Shown: positions 33,399-43,822 of the stretch, piece by piece
Position numbering within the stretch: the stretch's first letter is position 1
How the letters are laid out: every line of letters starts with the position of its first letter
Source: Aristolochia californica
Lineage: Eukaryota > Streptophyta > Magnoliopsida > Piperales > Aristolochiaceae
Length of the DNA stretch: 64,000 nucleotides
NCBI GenBank assembly: GCA_029961685.1
Contig: JARWKL010000043.1
Coordinates: 47,501-111,500, forward strand
Direction: 5' to 3'
The notes under the pieces: generated by a model
What the model saw: the letters and a program-made list of their open reading frames with translations, nothing else
Told to the model about the DNA's origin: nothing
The model's database searches: none
Made by a program: the position numbers and the translations under genes

Positions 33399-33782
33399 AT
33401 GCCTACATTAAATCAATTGATTCGTCATGGTAGAGAAGAAAAACGGCGCACGGACCGTACTCGAGCTTCGGATCAATGTCCCCAGAAGCAAGGAGTACGC
33501 CCGCGTGTTTCGACGAGAACACCGAAAAAACCTAATTCAGCTCCACGTAAGATAGCCAAAGTACGGTTGAGCAATCGACATGATATATTTGCTCACATTC
33601 CGGGCGAAGGTCATAATTCGCAGGAACATCCTAGAGTGTTAATCAGAGGAGGTAGAGTAAAAGATTCGCCAGGTGTGAAATCCCATCGTATTCGAGGAGT
33701 CAAGGATTTGGATTTGCTGGGAATTCCGAATCGAAGAAGAGGCAGATCTAAATATGGTACAAAAAGACCCAAATCGATATGA
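33399..33782 (+). CDS. rps12: Mitochondrial ribosomal protein S12
   Basis: Encodes 127 residues of the small-subunit decoding-centre protein S12. It starts [20 protein letters not shown], contains the conserved [20 protein letters not shown] and [20 protein letters not shown], and ends [12 protein letters not shown]. Several Ser, Pro and Arg codons ([13 protein letters not shown]) are where edited proteins have Leu or other residues. The usual plant mitochondrial protein is about 125 residues. Here a direct GATTTG duplication at 33705-33716 gives KDLDLLG, with two extra residues. It follows nad3 by 43 bp and is probably on the same transcript. A 76-nt dispersed repeat with hairpin potential starts 74 bp after the stop. 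Confidence 0.96.
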   Translation: MPTLNQLIRHGREEKRRTDRTRASDQCPQKQGVRPRVSTRTPKKPNSAPRKIAKVRLSNRHDIFAHIPGEGHNSQEHPRVLIRGGRVKDSPGVKSHRIRGVKDLDLLGIPNRRRGRSKYGTKRPKSI

Positions 33783-33855
33783 ATGGAAGATGCCTCTGGA
33801 ACTTCTTTTTCTCGGTCAGTCGGGGCAATGCAAAGAAAGCCTCGTCTTTCAATGG

Positions 33856-33931
33856 AGCAATCAAACTCAAGCGCGTTAGCGCAACGCGCGCTAGGCGAGG
33901 GTTGGTGTGGCAAATAGGGCCGTTGCTTGTT
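33856..33931 (+). repeat. 76-nt repeat C', copy 1 (3' of rps12)
   Basis: Begins AGCAATCAAACTCAAGCGCG, passes through the self-complementary GCGCGTTAGCGCAACGCGC and AGGCGAGGGTTGGTGTGGC, and ends GGGCCGTTGCTTGTT. It matches 46189-46264 over 76 nt with four mismatches, all clustered near 33912-33917. The end GCCGTTGCTTGTTGG is also the end of module B at 40.26 and 50.42 kb, so modules B and C share parts. Confidence 0.92.
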
Positions 33932-34840
33932 GGCTTCAGATCAGGTAGAGGCATCACTACGTAGTGGGTGGGACGAGTGTTTCATTACGTCTTCTGGAGA
34001 ACGAACCAATCCCATGACTTTGACTTCCTGGCCCAGCCGGTCCCCAGTACAGTAATCTACTTCTTAGGCGATCCTCTTCTCAGAAACGATCAGATCAATC
34101 CCGGGAACAACTGTCTTTTTGAATGCTTTCTCTGATCAAATAAAAGAAAAGAAAAAAGTCATCATCTTTCTTCTTCCCATACGACTATAACAACAGCAGT
34201 TTAGTTGAATACTACAGGCAGTTTTTGGCCATAGGGAAATCTCTTCTATCATGGTTTGTTGAGATATGGAAGAATCTTGGTTCGGAAAGTCAAACTCATA
34301 ATGAGATTCCTCCTTATAGAACCAACCCAACCTATAGAATTTTCGTACAGGTCGTTGGCTAAGAATGAATAGAAGGAGTTGGTCGTTTCATGGGATCGCG
34401 GCTGCCACACGTCTGATGAGCGCTACGCCCGGGGAGGGAGAAGGAATGAATGGGCTGCTCGCTGGAACAGCCTCAGTGATTTTGAGAAGGCGGGGGGCTG
34501 ACCTCTTTCTTCGCGTGTCTCGCTCGCTGGTGGGGGTGTGCGATAGATATGGCGAAGTTCGAGTAGAACACTCGGCTCGCTATCACTCGCTGCTTGTTAC
34601 CACTCGCTGATTCTTGGATTTTGAGATCTGAGTCTCGCGGAGTAAAGAGAGTTTGAGATTCGTAGCGGAGTAAGATGCTTACCTCATTCGTCAAAGAGAT
34701 GGATGCTGTCAGAAGATTCGGATGGACTCTCGCTTAGTCACTCGCTCAGATGCTGTATTAATAATGAGGGAGTCTAGCAGCTCATTCGTAAACTCATGAG
34801 CAAGCTCGCTCATTCATTCGTTCGCTAGCAGAAAAAGGCT
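33932..34840. other. Unrecognised DNA downstream of rps12
   Basis: No gene is seen. Short frames on both strands (34136-34330 minus, 34365-34610 plus) are unidentified. Around 34600-34830 the words CTCGCT and TCATTCGT recur in a loosely repetitive way. Confidence 0.4.
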
Positions 34841-35020
34841 AGCGCGTTAGCGCGCCCTTACTGCAATGGGGCTTGACTTTCGCACACGCCATACTAGCGC
34901 ACAAGCCGCCGGGCACTAGCTGTGCCCTATTGCTTAAAGGTAAAGGTGCACTTTGTGCCCCCTATGGCCTTAGGGCTTGTGCGCTAGCTTACGCGGGCCC
35001 GTCACTTCGTTCGTACCTTC
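34841..35020. repeat. GC-rich modular repeat cluster
   Basis: Contains GCGCGTTAGCGCGCCC, CGCACACGCCATACTAGCGC, GCGCACAAGCCGCCGGGCAC and CCCCTATGGCCTTAGGGCTT followed by GTGCGCTAGC. The last module recurs twice in tandem at 41.57-41.64 kb. The CGCACAAGCC word is present in both orientations, so the cluster can fold on itself. Confidence 0.82.
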
Positions 35021-36735
35021 TTGGCTTAGGCTTGCAACTGAACTGACTTTATGGCCTTGCCGCCCGCCGCTAGCAGAAGCTAAGCGCTTGAAAAGCGCGC
35101 TAAGAAACGTTGCTTCTGTCGGCCTTTCTGTGCAACAGTCCACCAGTAGCGGAAGAGAGGGTTACGGTACATACAACAGTCTTCCAGTTCTTACTGCAGC
35201 TGTTTATTACCAGTCAAGTAGTACAAAAGCAGTATCTTATCTTAGAGCCCGGCGCGGCGGGTCGCCTTTTGAAGATAGATAGCCGCCCTGTTCGCCTTTT
35301 GAATTCAGTAGATAGAATAAAGATAGATATTAGATAGATAAGGAGTAGGTGGGTGAGTGAGTCCTCACTGACCTGAGCGTACGAAAAGGGGAATCTTTCT
35401 CTTTTCTGCCTACTCTCTTCCCGAAACTACCGCAAGTGACTGTTCTCTGTGCAGTGCCAACAGACCTCCTCGCTTATTGACTTGAACCACTGACCTTTAG
35501 AGCTAACCTAACGGACAAAAGGAACTTAACTAACGGCACCTGACAAAGAGCAAACAGCTGATCTCTCTTATTAACTGGAGTCCCAGTACTGAAAGACGTC
35601 ACTTCAGGAGTTGACTTCGGAAGGAAAGACTCTCTGAGCAAAACCACTAGCACTTGCCCGGAGTATCGGTACCGCAAGCCGAGAAATCAATCACTTCCCC
35701 CCGATCCCTATAAAGTTCAAAGCGATGAAAAGCGACAACAAAGCGGTCCGAAGGACTAAAAAACTGCCCTTCTAAAAAAGTAGCGAGCCCCTCTTTCTCT
35801 CTACGACCACTTACAGCTGGAACTGAAAGTACAGACTCTCTAAGCAAAGCTACTTGCCGGACTGAAGGAATTCATTCATGAGCAGCTTTCCCGACAGCTA
35901 AAAGCCGAAAGCGATAGTACGAGAGAAAGCAGAGATAGACGAGACCACGCCTGCAGCAAGCAACTTGGCTAGCTGGCTCTCTTTCCTTTTCTGACTTAAA
36001 CCGCTTACAGAAAGTATAGATTGAACCGCTGACCTACGAGCAACTCGCACTAGCCGTAACAGCAACAGGAGTTTGATTCCTCATCCGCTTCCTAGCCGGA
36101 AAAGAAGGACTTTCTTCGAGCCAGGAAGAGCAAGAGTACCGCCCGAGAATAACTACCAGAGCAAGAAGGATTGAATTCATGAACTCCCTAAGGCACTGAC
36201 CTAACGCTTTCTCTAAACCGATTGCCAGAAAGAGAGATTTTATAAAAGTCACCATCCCCTTATCCTAGCAGTCAACCGTGCCTGGAACTGAGTCCCGCTA
36301 ACCGAAAGAGGCATTTTTTTCTGAACGCTTTCACAGAACTAACGGTTTGAACTAGCAGTTTTCTTTCTCTTCACGAGAGTACTTCGCTTGTGCTGCTTCC
36401 TGTAACCGAAAGTCACTCTCGCTTAACTGACTACGATATGAGTTCTATCTTCCTTACTCTATCACTTAGCCTTAGTGGGCCCAGCTGACCGGCACGGAAA
36501 GGAATTGATTTAACTTAACCCCCTATCTATATAAAGATTAGAAGGGCTTGACTTACTGAACTTACCGCCTTCCTGTAACTCGCTACAAGAAGAGTTTCCC
36601 TTGAGGAGAGATTTCTCTTTGATCGACCAAGCCGAAAGACAGATCTCATCACAGCACTTGCTTTCCCTAAACTATCGAAACTGACGAGCTAAACTGAAAG
36701 AGGGAATTCTCTAATCCGATAGCACTGGACTTCGC
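35021..36735. other. Unrecognised DNA
   Basis: GATA-type microsatellite words occur at 35270-35345. From 35380 to 36720 the DNA is a monotonous mix of CTGACC, AACCGC, GAAAGA and ACTTAC words suggesting decayed repetitive sequence. A similar texture occurs at 45.5-46.05 kb. No protein or RNA gene is recognised. Confidence 0.35.
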
Positions 36736-36902
36736 ACACTTCTAGCGCACAAGCCAAAGTTGCAATAGTAGCCCTGCGGGCCCCTTTACACAATAGGGGC
36801 GGAGCACAAAGTAGCAAGAGGGGCATAGGGGGCACTTGACGCCCCTTGTAGTAAGAGGCGCCGTAGGCTCTCTTACTACAAGGGGCTGCGCACCTTGTAT
36901 AC
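36736..36902. repeat. GC-rich cluster with perfect 17-bp stem
   Basis: Positions 36841-36857 (GCCCCTTGTAGTAAGAG) pair perfectly with 36870-36886 around a 12-nt loop. Upstream are CTAGCGCACAAGCC, AAAGTTGCAATAG and CCCCTTTACACAATAGGGGC modules. The CCCCTTGTAGTAA word recurs near 45.45 kb and inverted near 48.28 kb. The block ends exactly where recognisable gypsy gag coding sequence begins on the other strand. Confidence 0.9.
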
Positions 36903-38810
36903 AGAGGAGGCCTATTTGAGCTGCCTCCTCATCATCAGAGCTTAACACCTGCTTCAACTTCGGAGCAAAAGAGACCTCCGCCGACATCTTCAGAACAGGA
37001 GTAGAGACATTATCCGCCACAGACTCATAAATTAGCATAGGGGTGATCGGCGCAGGCCGATCGAGCAGAGTAACATTGTGGTCTAGCTGATCAGCCAAAG
37101 CGTCCACATCAGTCTTGGGAGTGACCATAATGGGCAGTGATGACTGTGGGGGGTCCTCGATCGGATTGTTGTTACCAACCGCCGGCGTTTGTTTCTTCTT
37201 GGGCGGGGGGGGGGCGGAGTCACAGGATCAAGCCACACCGTTTTGGTGCCAGATTCATCGATCTCAACATGCAAACGCCTCAAGTCAGAAAGATGAAGCT
37301 GCTGACGGCGCTTTTGAGTGCGAGTTCACTTTTTAGGAAACTTCGGGTGAGCAACCAATTGCCAGTCCGCAGATGTTGGAAGCTTGGGCTTAACTGCGCG
37401 AGGTGCGGCTGGAGAAGGATTTGGCAACTGAGTCTCGATCGTTTGAACAGGCTGTTTACCTTTGTCAACCGCAGGCGCTACAACTTGTGCTGGAACAGGA
37501 CGCTCGATCCACCTCTGTTGAAGATCACGGAGAGTGATTTTGGGAAGAGGGACGGAGGGCTTGGCCTTTGGGTTTGCAACCACGGAAGCGTCGAGTGGTG
37601 GGTTTCTCAATCGAAGCAGTTACTGGCTGAGACGCAGCCTTAATGGTTGAAGAAGACGAAGCCACAGATGCTGCTCGAGCAGCTCTTTTATTATCGAGAA
37701 TTGAACGCAAATCAACCTTAACCGGCTGAGACTGAGAAAGAGCCGGCGAATCGGCCAAATCTACTTTAGGTCGAGGCCGATCGGGCCGACGCATAATCGA
37801 AACAACATTAACAGCATGACCATGAACTGGCTGTTGTTCTTCTTCATCAGCAACAGCCTCTACCGCCATTACGGCTTGTTGGTATTCTTCCTCAAACAAT
37901 TCGGAATCCAAATAAATGGATGCGACTTCAGCAGTCTTGGGGAAGGGATGCTTATCAAATCAACCAGCATTTGCCTCTTGAGTTCAGGAAATTGCAAAGT
38001 GCCATCATCAATCTTATCTTGAACAATATGCTTAAAAGCCAAATTGAGGAATCGACTGGTTTTTGGCAGCATGCAAATTCCATTTTGCGGGCTCTTTCTC
38101 GATCGATCGCCATAAGGCTTTGTGTTTATCAGATTGATGAATCATACCCAACTGGACCATGAAATCAAAGATCTCCTCCGCCTTAGAAGCATCCCAAGTG
38201 AACTCACGCTTGGGATTCCACTTGGCTAGACTGCGGCTGGTCTGTCTTTTGGCCAAAATAGCTTGTGGGGCCGTCTGAGGAGCCACTCTATGCAAACCAG
38301 GACAGACGATCGACTTGTGCTTCTGCGTCACAACTTCAGCCATGAAGGCGTTGGCAGCAAACTGGTCACGATAATGCGAACCGATCGAGGAGATATTCTT
38401 GTTGTGGGAATTCTGCATTCTCCTGCCTTCCTACTTTGCTATCAAAGTCACAGAGGTAAGAAAATTCGGCATTAGCAAAAAAAACCTTCAGTTCCTGCCT
38501 CCGCCCATCGGTAGCCATAGAGAGAAGATGTTTCTTATCGATCGCAACCTTACACTGACTTTTGACCGATTTTCATCGGCAGAGATAGTCATCTACCGAT
38601 TCTCCCGGTTCTTGCTGCAGATTAGAAAGATCGGCCAGAGTGGCCTCAAAATCGTAGCGAAAGAATTGCTCATTGAACTGCCGCTTCATATCAGCCCAAA
38701 GCTCAACTACCATTAATGAACCCGTTGATCGAGTAGTTTCTCCGGTTCCTGGATCATTCTCTTTTCTCAAAGGGGATAGATTGTCTCTACTAAGCAAGAG
38801 TCGTCTAAAG
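36903..38810 (-). pseudogene. Ty3/gypsy gag-region fragment
   Basis: Read on the minus strand from 38797, MVVELWADMKRQFNEQFFRY followed by DLSNLQQEPGESVDDYLCR is the conserved core of the retrotransposon gag domain. The frame then breaks repeatedly. Next come WNPKREFTWDASKAEEIFDF and DKHKALWRSIEKEPAKWNLH (about 38250-38050), then LPKTSRFLNLAFKHIVQ, then a long Pro/Lys/Ala linker (37900-37330), and an acidic tail ending DDEEAAQIGLL near 36903. There are at least five frame changes. It is a captured nuclear element with no protease or polymerase nearby. Its downstream end coincides with the GC-rich cluster at 36736-36902. Confidence 0.7.
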
Positions 38811-39910
38811 ACAGGATCGGAGGATTAACCGACTTAGCTAACTGTTCGGAAAGACAAGACAAGCAAACCAACAGCAAGAAAGCGAGCTCGCACGTTCCCC
38901 TCGTATGCTTCTCCCCAAAAAGCGCTCGCCCCACTCCCTCCCCACTGCGAAGAGCAAAGAGAGACTACGGCTAGCGAGACTACTTATTAACACGCTAGCA
39001 GGAAGACAGCTAGCAAGACTGCGAGTAAGGAGCACAGGGCAGAGAGAATGCTGCTCTTGCTAATAAAACTAAGGAACGTGGTCCCCCCAACCCCCTTTAG
39101 GGGAGAACTATAATAAAGGGCGGGCCTTAACCCGCTCGCTACGCAATAGGCGGCCCGAGAATCCAATACTTGCTGCTTGCCCTATCTGAAGCTGAAGCCC
39201 TGCCGCTTGCTGCTTTTTGACTTATATTATAATATAAGATAGCGATCCAGGCAAGCGCGCCAACAAAGAAGAGGGGCAAGCAAGCGCGGGCATCAAGCAG
39301 GCAAGCTAGACAGCATAAAGAGAGCGCGATACCCTAGCTTCACGCTCAGATGGCATAATATCCAGATTAAAGGGCGCCACCCATAACCTTTTTTCGGGAG
39401 GCTGCTCTCTCCGGCTAATTAAACTCAAACTACATCAACAGACCAAAAGGCTAGACCCGTCCCCAGAGAATAAGCTGCACCAAAAGCTTGCTTAGATATG
39501 CGTCACTAGGACAGATAGTCACAACGACTCCCTACCCTGAGCAAAGAGCTACCGAATGTGCTATTGACAAAACTCAGACTGGCAACAAGACAGATCCTGG
39601 AAACCCATACCTGCAAAGGCCTGTGGAGTAAAAGGAGGGGAGGGGAGGACGGCCACCTACCTAGCTCCATTCCCACGGGAACAAGCTACATGGAACGCAC
39701 GCACGCTACACGGAACGCAAGCATCCTAGGATCCTGAATGGCCTATCACCGTGCACAAACGAAGTACTTGCACTCCAGAGTAGTCACCCTGTTCGGCTAA
39801 GAGAGCAGCCAAGGCTTGGGGATCACCTGGGGGCCGGGGAGCAGCGCGGGCTCCCGCTTGAACGGCCCAATACAATAGGAGGCCAAACCAACCCACGCGT
39901 TCAACCCAGC
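38811..39910. other. Unrecognised DNA with an AT palindrome
   Basis: The only structure I can point to is the perfect 18-nt palindrome CTTATATTATAATATAAG at 39221-39238, and GCAAGCGCGCC-type words nearby at 39250-39310. No gene is recognised; short frames are on the minus strand. Confidence 0.4.
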
Positions 39911-40280
39911 AAGCGCACACTTCTAGCTAGCTAGCTTAAGGCATTATTAAGAGTAGGGGGCTCGCGAAAGCCAGCGAGCGAAGCGCTCAAAGCGAAGCGA
40001 GCCAGAAAGCGCACACTTCGCACACGCCCGCTTCGCACACGCCCAAGGTAGCAATAGGGGCCCCCAAGCCATAAAGGCGCGTTAGCCAGCGAGCGAAGCG
40101 CTTTAGCCCGCTACAAGGCGAGCCAGCTTGTAGTAAGTGGGGGGCACTCTAAGTACAGGAGTGGAACGAAGGACGAGAGGCGCAGGTGGGTTTTTGCTCG
40201 CCAAGGTTCAATCGGGAAAGCAAGCCAACAAGCAACGGCTTTCGCGCGCAGCGCTCAGTCCGTTGCTTGTTGGCTTTGTC
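39911..40280. repeat. GC-rich cluster and module B hairpin
   Basis: The block 39950-40150 repeats GCGAAAGCCAGCGAGCGAAG, CTTCGCACACGCCC (twice in tandem) and TTAGCCAGCGAGCGAAGCGC. At 40222-40238 and 40260-40276 lies a perfect 17-bp inverted repeat (AAGCCAACAAGCAACGG) enclosing a 21-nt loop that is the core of module B on the minus strand (40235-40263). Confidence 0.9.
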
Positions 40281-41430
40281 ACTCAAAGTAACCTACTCGA
40301 GCTTCGTACGTACCTTCCCTGTCAGAAAAGAGGTCAGCTAGCCTTTCCGTCCCTGCACCTAAAACACCATTGCCTTACTTCCCAAAGATGAAAGCCCGGC
40401 GCTCGAAGTCAAGGTATTATTCTGCACTTTTTTTCTTTCTTAGTTCTGGGGCGGATGGAATGGGCAGACGAGTTGGTTCGGTTGTTTCGAGACCAAATAA
40501 AGGGCATAGTTACCCGTTACCTAAGCGGAAGAGGAAAGACGATTCAGAATCATACATTATAACGATAGCAGATGAGAGAAGCTAGTTATCCTAGACTAGA
40601 TCGGACGAAGGTTAAGGCTTTGAAAGGCAATGAAATTGGTTCGTCTTTTAATTGCTATTGTGCTTTCTGCTGGTGACGAGACTGGGAATGGCTAGTATGA
40701 GTGAGGCAGGTAAGCAAGAGCAGAAGGAACGGTGCATTGCTTTATTTTGATCTTTTCCTGACATTCTCCTTATCGCCGAGCCCTTATCTCTTTTCCTTTA
40801 TCTTATCTTTTACCGCTCTTTTAGTATCTTTTTTGCAATATATCATGCTTCTGAGATATAGATAAGGCCTTATTCTTTTTATAAAATCTTTTTGTTTGTG
40901 TCTATATCTTCCGTCTACTTTTCAGTACGCGTATAATAATGTACGATCCGAGGGCTATCGACTTCGCTTTCAACTTAGAAAGGAAAGGGTCTCCTCTTCG
41001 TTCATTTCGTAAGCTTGCTAGCTTACCGGCTGAACCATCATCATCTGGTTGCTTGGTCACTTTCGCTCATAGAATGAGAAGGAAAAAAATGATTCTGGAT
41101 TCTAGATCTTTCGGGAACTAAGAGAGTGGCTGGTTGAAGGGAAAGGGAAGCAAGAAAATCCAGGGAATCGACGTCCACCAAACGACTACCAGAGAAGAGG
41201 AGTCCGGTCGGATACCCATTAAGACACTTCTCGGAAACCGAGGAAATATCCAATTCCGATCCTGGGTAGGATTCACCATCCGCTAGACATACCACATAAG
41301 CCAACAGTAGTATGAATGGGACAGGAACCATTCGACCTCTTTCAGGAAAGGGCCTTACACACGGGGACACTGGCTGATCCCGCCGACAGGAGTCTTGCAA
41401 AGGAAGGTCTCTTTCGCCTACGAGCTCGCT
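40281..41430. other. Unrecognised DNA
   Basis: An A/T-rich tract covers 40740-40930. A 144-codon minus-strand frame (41041-41475) runs into the adjacent GC-rich repeat and has no recognisable domain. I see no RNA gene. Confidence 0.35.
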
Positions 41431-41650
41431 CAAGCCCACTTGCTGCCATGCGCACATGCCCCTCTCGCGCGTCAAGCTCTATTGCTACAGGGCTACGCAC
41501 AAAGTTGCAATAGGGCCTGGCCTCTGCTGGTCTAAGAGTGCCCGGCGGCTTGTGCGCCTTTATGTGGGGGCCCCTATGGCCTTAGGGCTTGTGCGCTAGC
41601 CTTATATTGGGGGCCCCTATGGCCTTAGGGCTTGTGCGCTAGCACAGGCT
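41431..41650 (+). repeat. GC-rich cluster with tandem duplication
   Basis: Positions 41431-41500 match 10668-10737 with three mismatches. At 41566-41600 and 41609-41643 a 35-nt unit beginning GGGGGCCCCTATGGCCTTAG is repeated exactly with a period of 43. A third partial copy (CGGCTTGTGCGC) precedes it. The same unit occurs once at about 34962-34990. Confidence 0.9.
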
Positions 41651-42810
41651 ACACAAGCCAGGGAAAACTAATTCCTATCTTAGAAGCAGATCACGGAATG
41701 ACTCATCAATCATATCTATCTATCTATCAGTCTCATAAGAAAGATCTTCAAACTTCTCTTCTTTCTTAGTCCATGGAAACTCCGTAAAGGCGCTGGGACA
41801 GAGAGCTACACGCTAAGGAAGCTTGGGCAAGGTAAGGTAGACAAAAGGCGAAAAGCAAAAAGGCCGTAAAGAAAGGGGCGGATGGAGTTGAGAGAGAGAC
41901 CGTGCTAGAAGTAGAAGGAGGAAGGGCAGAAAGGAATGTCGGTGGAGAAGGCGAAGGAGCTACAGGTAGAATGCCTAAAGCAGCCCTAGGGGGAGTCCGA
42001 AAGGAGGCCTTCTCCGGTTAGAGTTAAGGTAGTTCTGGGATAGACGGCTAATTGGCGGTATACGTACGTTAATGCTCGAAAGGGGGAATGGTGTTGGAAG
42101 AGTCCTGGGAAAGGGGTTACACAGAGAGCAGGGGAAGGAGTTCACTCTTCCGCCAAGGATCTAGCAAGTGCGAGACTTAGCTGCGTATAAAGCCACAACA
42201 AAGAAAGAAAGGGCTGCGTATGGTCGTATGTCCGTCATTATCGTCTTAATTAGGACAACCCAACCTCAACTTGAACCTTTAACGTTGTTCTAACGCAAGG
42301 CCTTGCTTTAATGTATTAAATAAAGTCAATGTATGTTAGTTACTCTTTGCGTTGCGTGCCGCTCCTTTAAGTTAAGTCAATTTCCTTGAGCTCAAGGAAA
42401 GAGAGCAAGGGGGAGACCAATGATACAACTCTTCTTTTCGCTCGTTGGGCCGACCCGAAACACTCGCTTCTACGCTTACTGACCTAGGAGCTTACTTACT
42501 TATGAGCAAAAAGGGAGGGTCGCCTAATAGAGTGGCTTGTTAGCTAGTTAGCTTAGCTTGCAGATCGTTCCTGTGATGTCTGTCGGAGAGAAAGTGCAAG
42601 TCGAAGCTTGCTGACTTCGGAGCTAATTCCGCTTGGCTTTAATTTGAGAAGGATCGTGTTGCTTTCGCAGCATTTCGCTCGGAAGATTCGGATGAAGCGA
42701 GAGCGGAGACGCGGTAGTTATTTATAAGCTTCATTTTATAAAGGAGGAGCTTGCTCTTTCCTGCTTCAGGTAGTTTCCCTTAGGGAGTTATCCTGTGGAG
42801 TGAGCCGAGT
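41651..42810. other. Unrecognised DNA
   Basis: A CTAT microsatellite lies at about 41705-41725. Otherwise the stretch is GAAAG- and AAGGC-rich DNA with no gene that I recognise. Confidence 0.4.
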
Positions 42811-43822
42811 GCTTCACTTGATAGAAGCACGAGTCGAACGGCTTTCAATGTTTGCTAAATGCGTTGTGTCTACAGCTTTAGTAGAGCATTGTTGCGTAAG
42901 CTTCTTTGCTCTGTCGGGGAACTCATCCTGTAAGGGAGTTATGTCTGGGAGCGGTAAGTGAGCCAAGTGGTCTGCGATGGCTTGAGCTTTGATGGCCTTC
43001 TGTGTGACATACGTGATGTCAAATTCTGCTAGCAGCATCCGCCTCCGAGCAATTCTTCCGGAGATAGCCGACTTCTCAAACAAAGATTGAAGAGGGTCCA
43101 TGCGTGCAAGAAGCTTGATGGAATGGGCGGCGGCGGCGCTTTCGTGTCTCCACTTTTGAGTGGTCCACACGAGGGCGAGGCAGGTCTTCTCCACTACCGT
43201 GTCTTTCTTTTCATAGTCGACGAAGGACCACTTGCTGCCATGCGCACATGCCCCTAGGCGCGTCAAGCCCTTTTCCTTCTTACCATCATCATCGTGTTGT
43301 GCAAGGATGGCTCCAAGCGCATTCTACGTGGTCTAGATGTATAGTAGAAGTGGCCTTCCTGGGACAGGAGGCGAGAGTATGTTCACATTTCTCAAGTTGC
43401 GTTTGATGGAGTCGAAAGCTTTCTGGCAATCGTCGTCCCCGGCTCCGCCTTTTAAGAGCTTGTAGAATGGTTCGCATCGATCGGAATGCTGAGAGATGAA
43501 CCGGCGAATGAATTTCAGTCTGCCAATGAGACCTCGCAGCTCTTTGAGATTCTTTGGCGGAGGCATCTCGAGTATAGCACGCACCTTGGATGGATCAACT
43601 TCTATCCCCCGTTTGCTGACAATAAAGCCGAGGAGCGCTGCGAAAACGCATTTCTTTGGATTCATCTTGAGCTTGTATTTTCGGGCTCAAAAGAGGACTC
43701 GACGAAGGGCTTTTCTTGAGGCTTCCCCTGTCTTGGATTTCACAAGGATGTCGTCTTCCTCCATGCAGTCGTGTATCATATCATGGAAGATGGCCGTCAT
43801 GGCTCGTTGATATGTAGCTCCA
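42811..43822 (-). pseudogene. Ty3/gypsy pol fragment interrupted by repeats
   Basis: Read on the minus strand from 43821: GATYQRAMTAIFHDMIHDCM and EEDDILVKSKTGEASRKA (reverse transcriptase around the YVDD-type active site), KCVFAALLGFIVSKRGIEVD, LKELRGLIGRLKFIRRFISQ, and then RNase H (NALGAILAQHDDDGKKEK; after the interruption SFVDYEKKDTVVEKTCLALV, MLLAEFDITYVTQKAIKAQA). Part of the RNase H domain is replaced by a GC-rich module at 43227-43268 that keeps the frame. There are frameshifts near 43680 and 43340. Both outer ends touch dispersed-repeat modules: family-D flank at 42813-42844 and a GC-rich cluster from 43823. It is an inactive nuclear-derived fragment. Confidence 0.85.
43227..43268 (+). 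repeat. GC-rich module inside the retrotransposon
   Basis: The insert reads CCACTTGCTGCCATGCGCAC then ATGCCCCTAGGCGCGTCAAG on the plus strand. It is the same module found at about 354, 10675 and 41436. It lies between two recognisable halves of the gypsy RNase H domain, and its 42-nt length keeps the reading frame. Some host codons appear replaced rather than merely interrupted. Confidence 0.85.

Noticed and set aside
40700..41000. Mitochondrial promoter (CRTA-type) candidates in A/T-rich tracts
   Set aside because: Short degenerate motifs are expected by chance and none precedes a recognised gene at a sensible distance.
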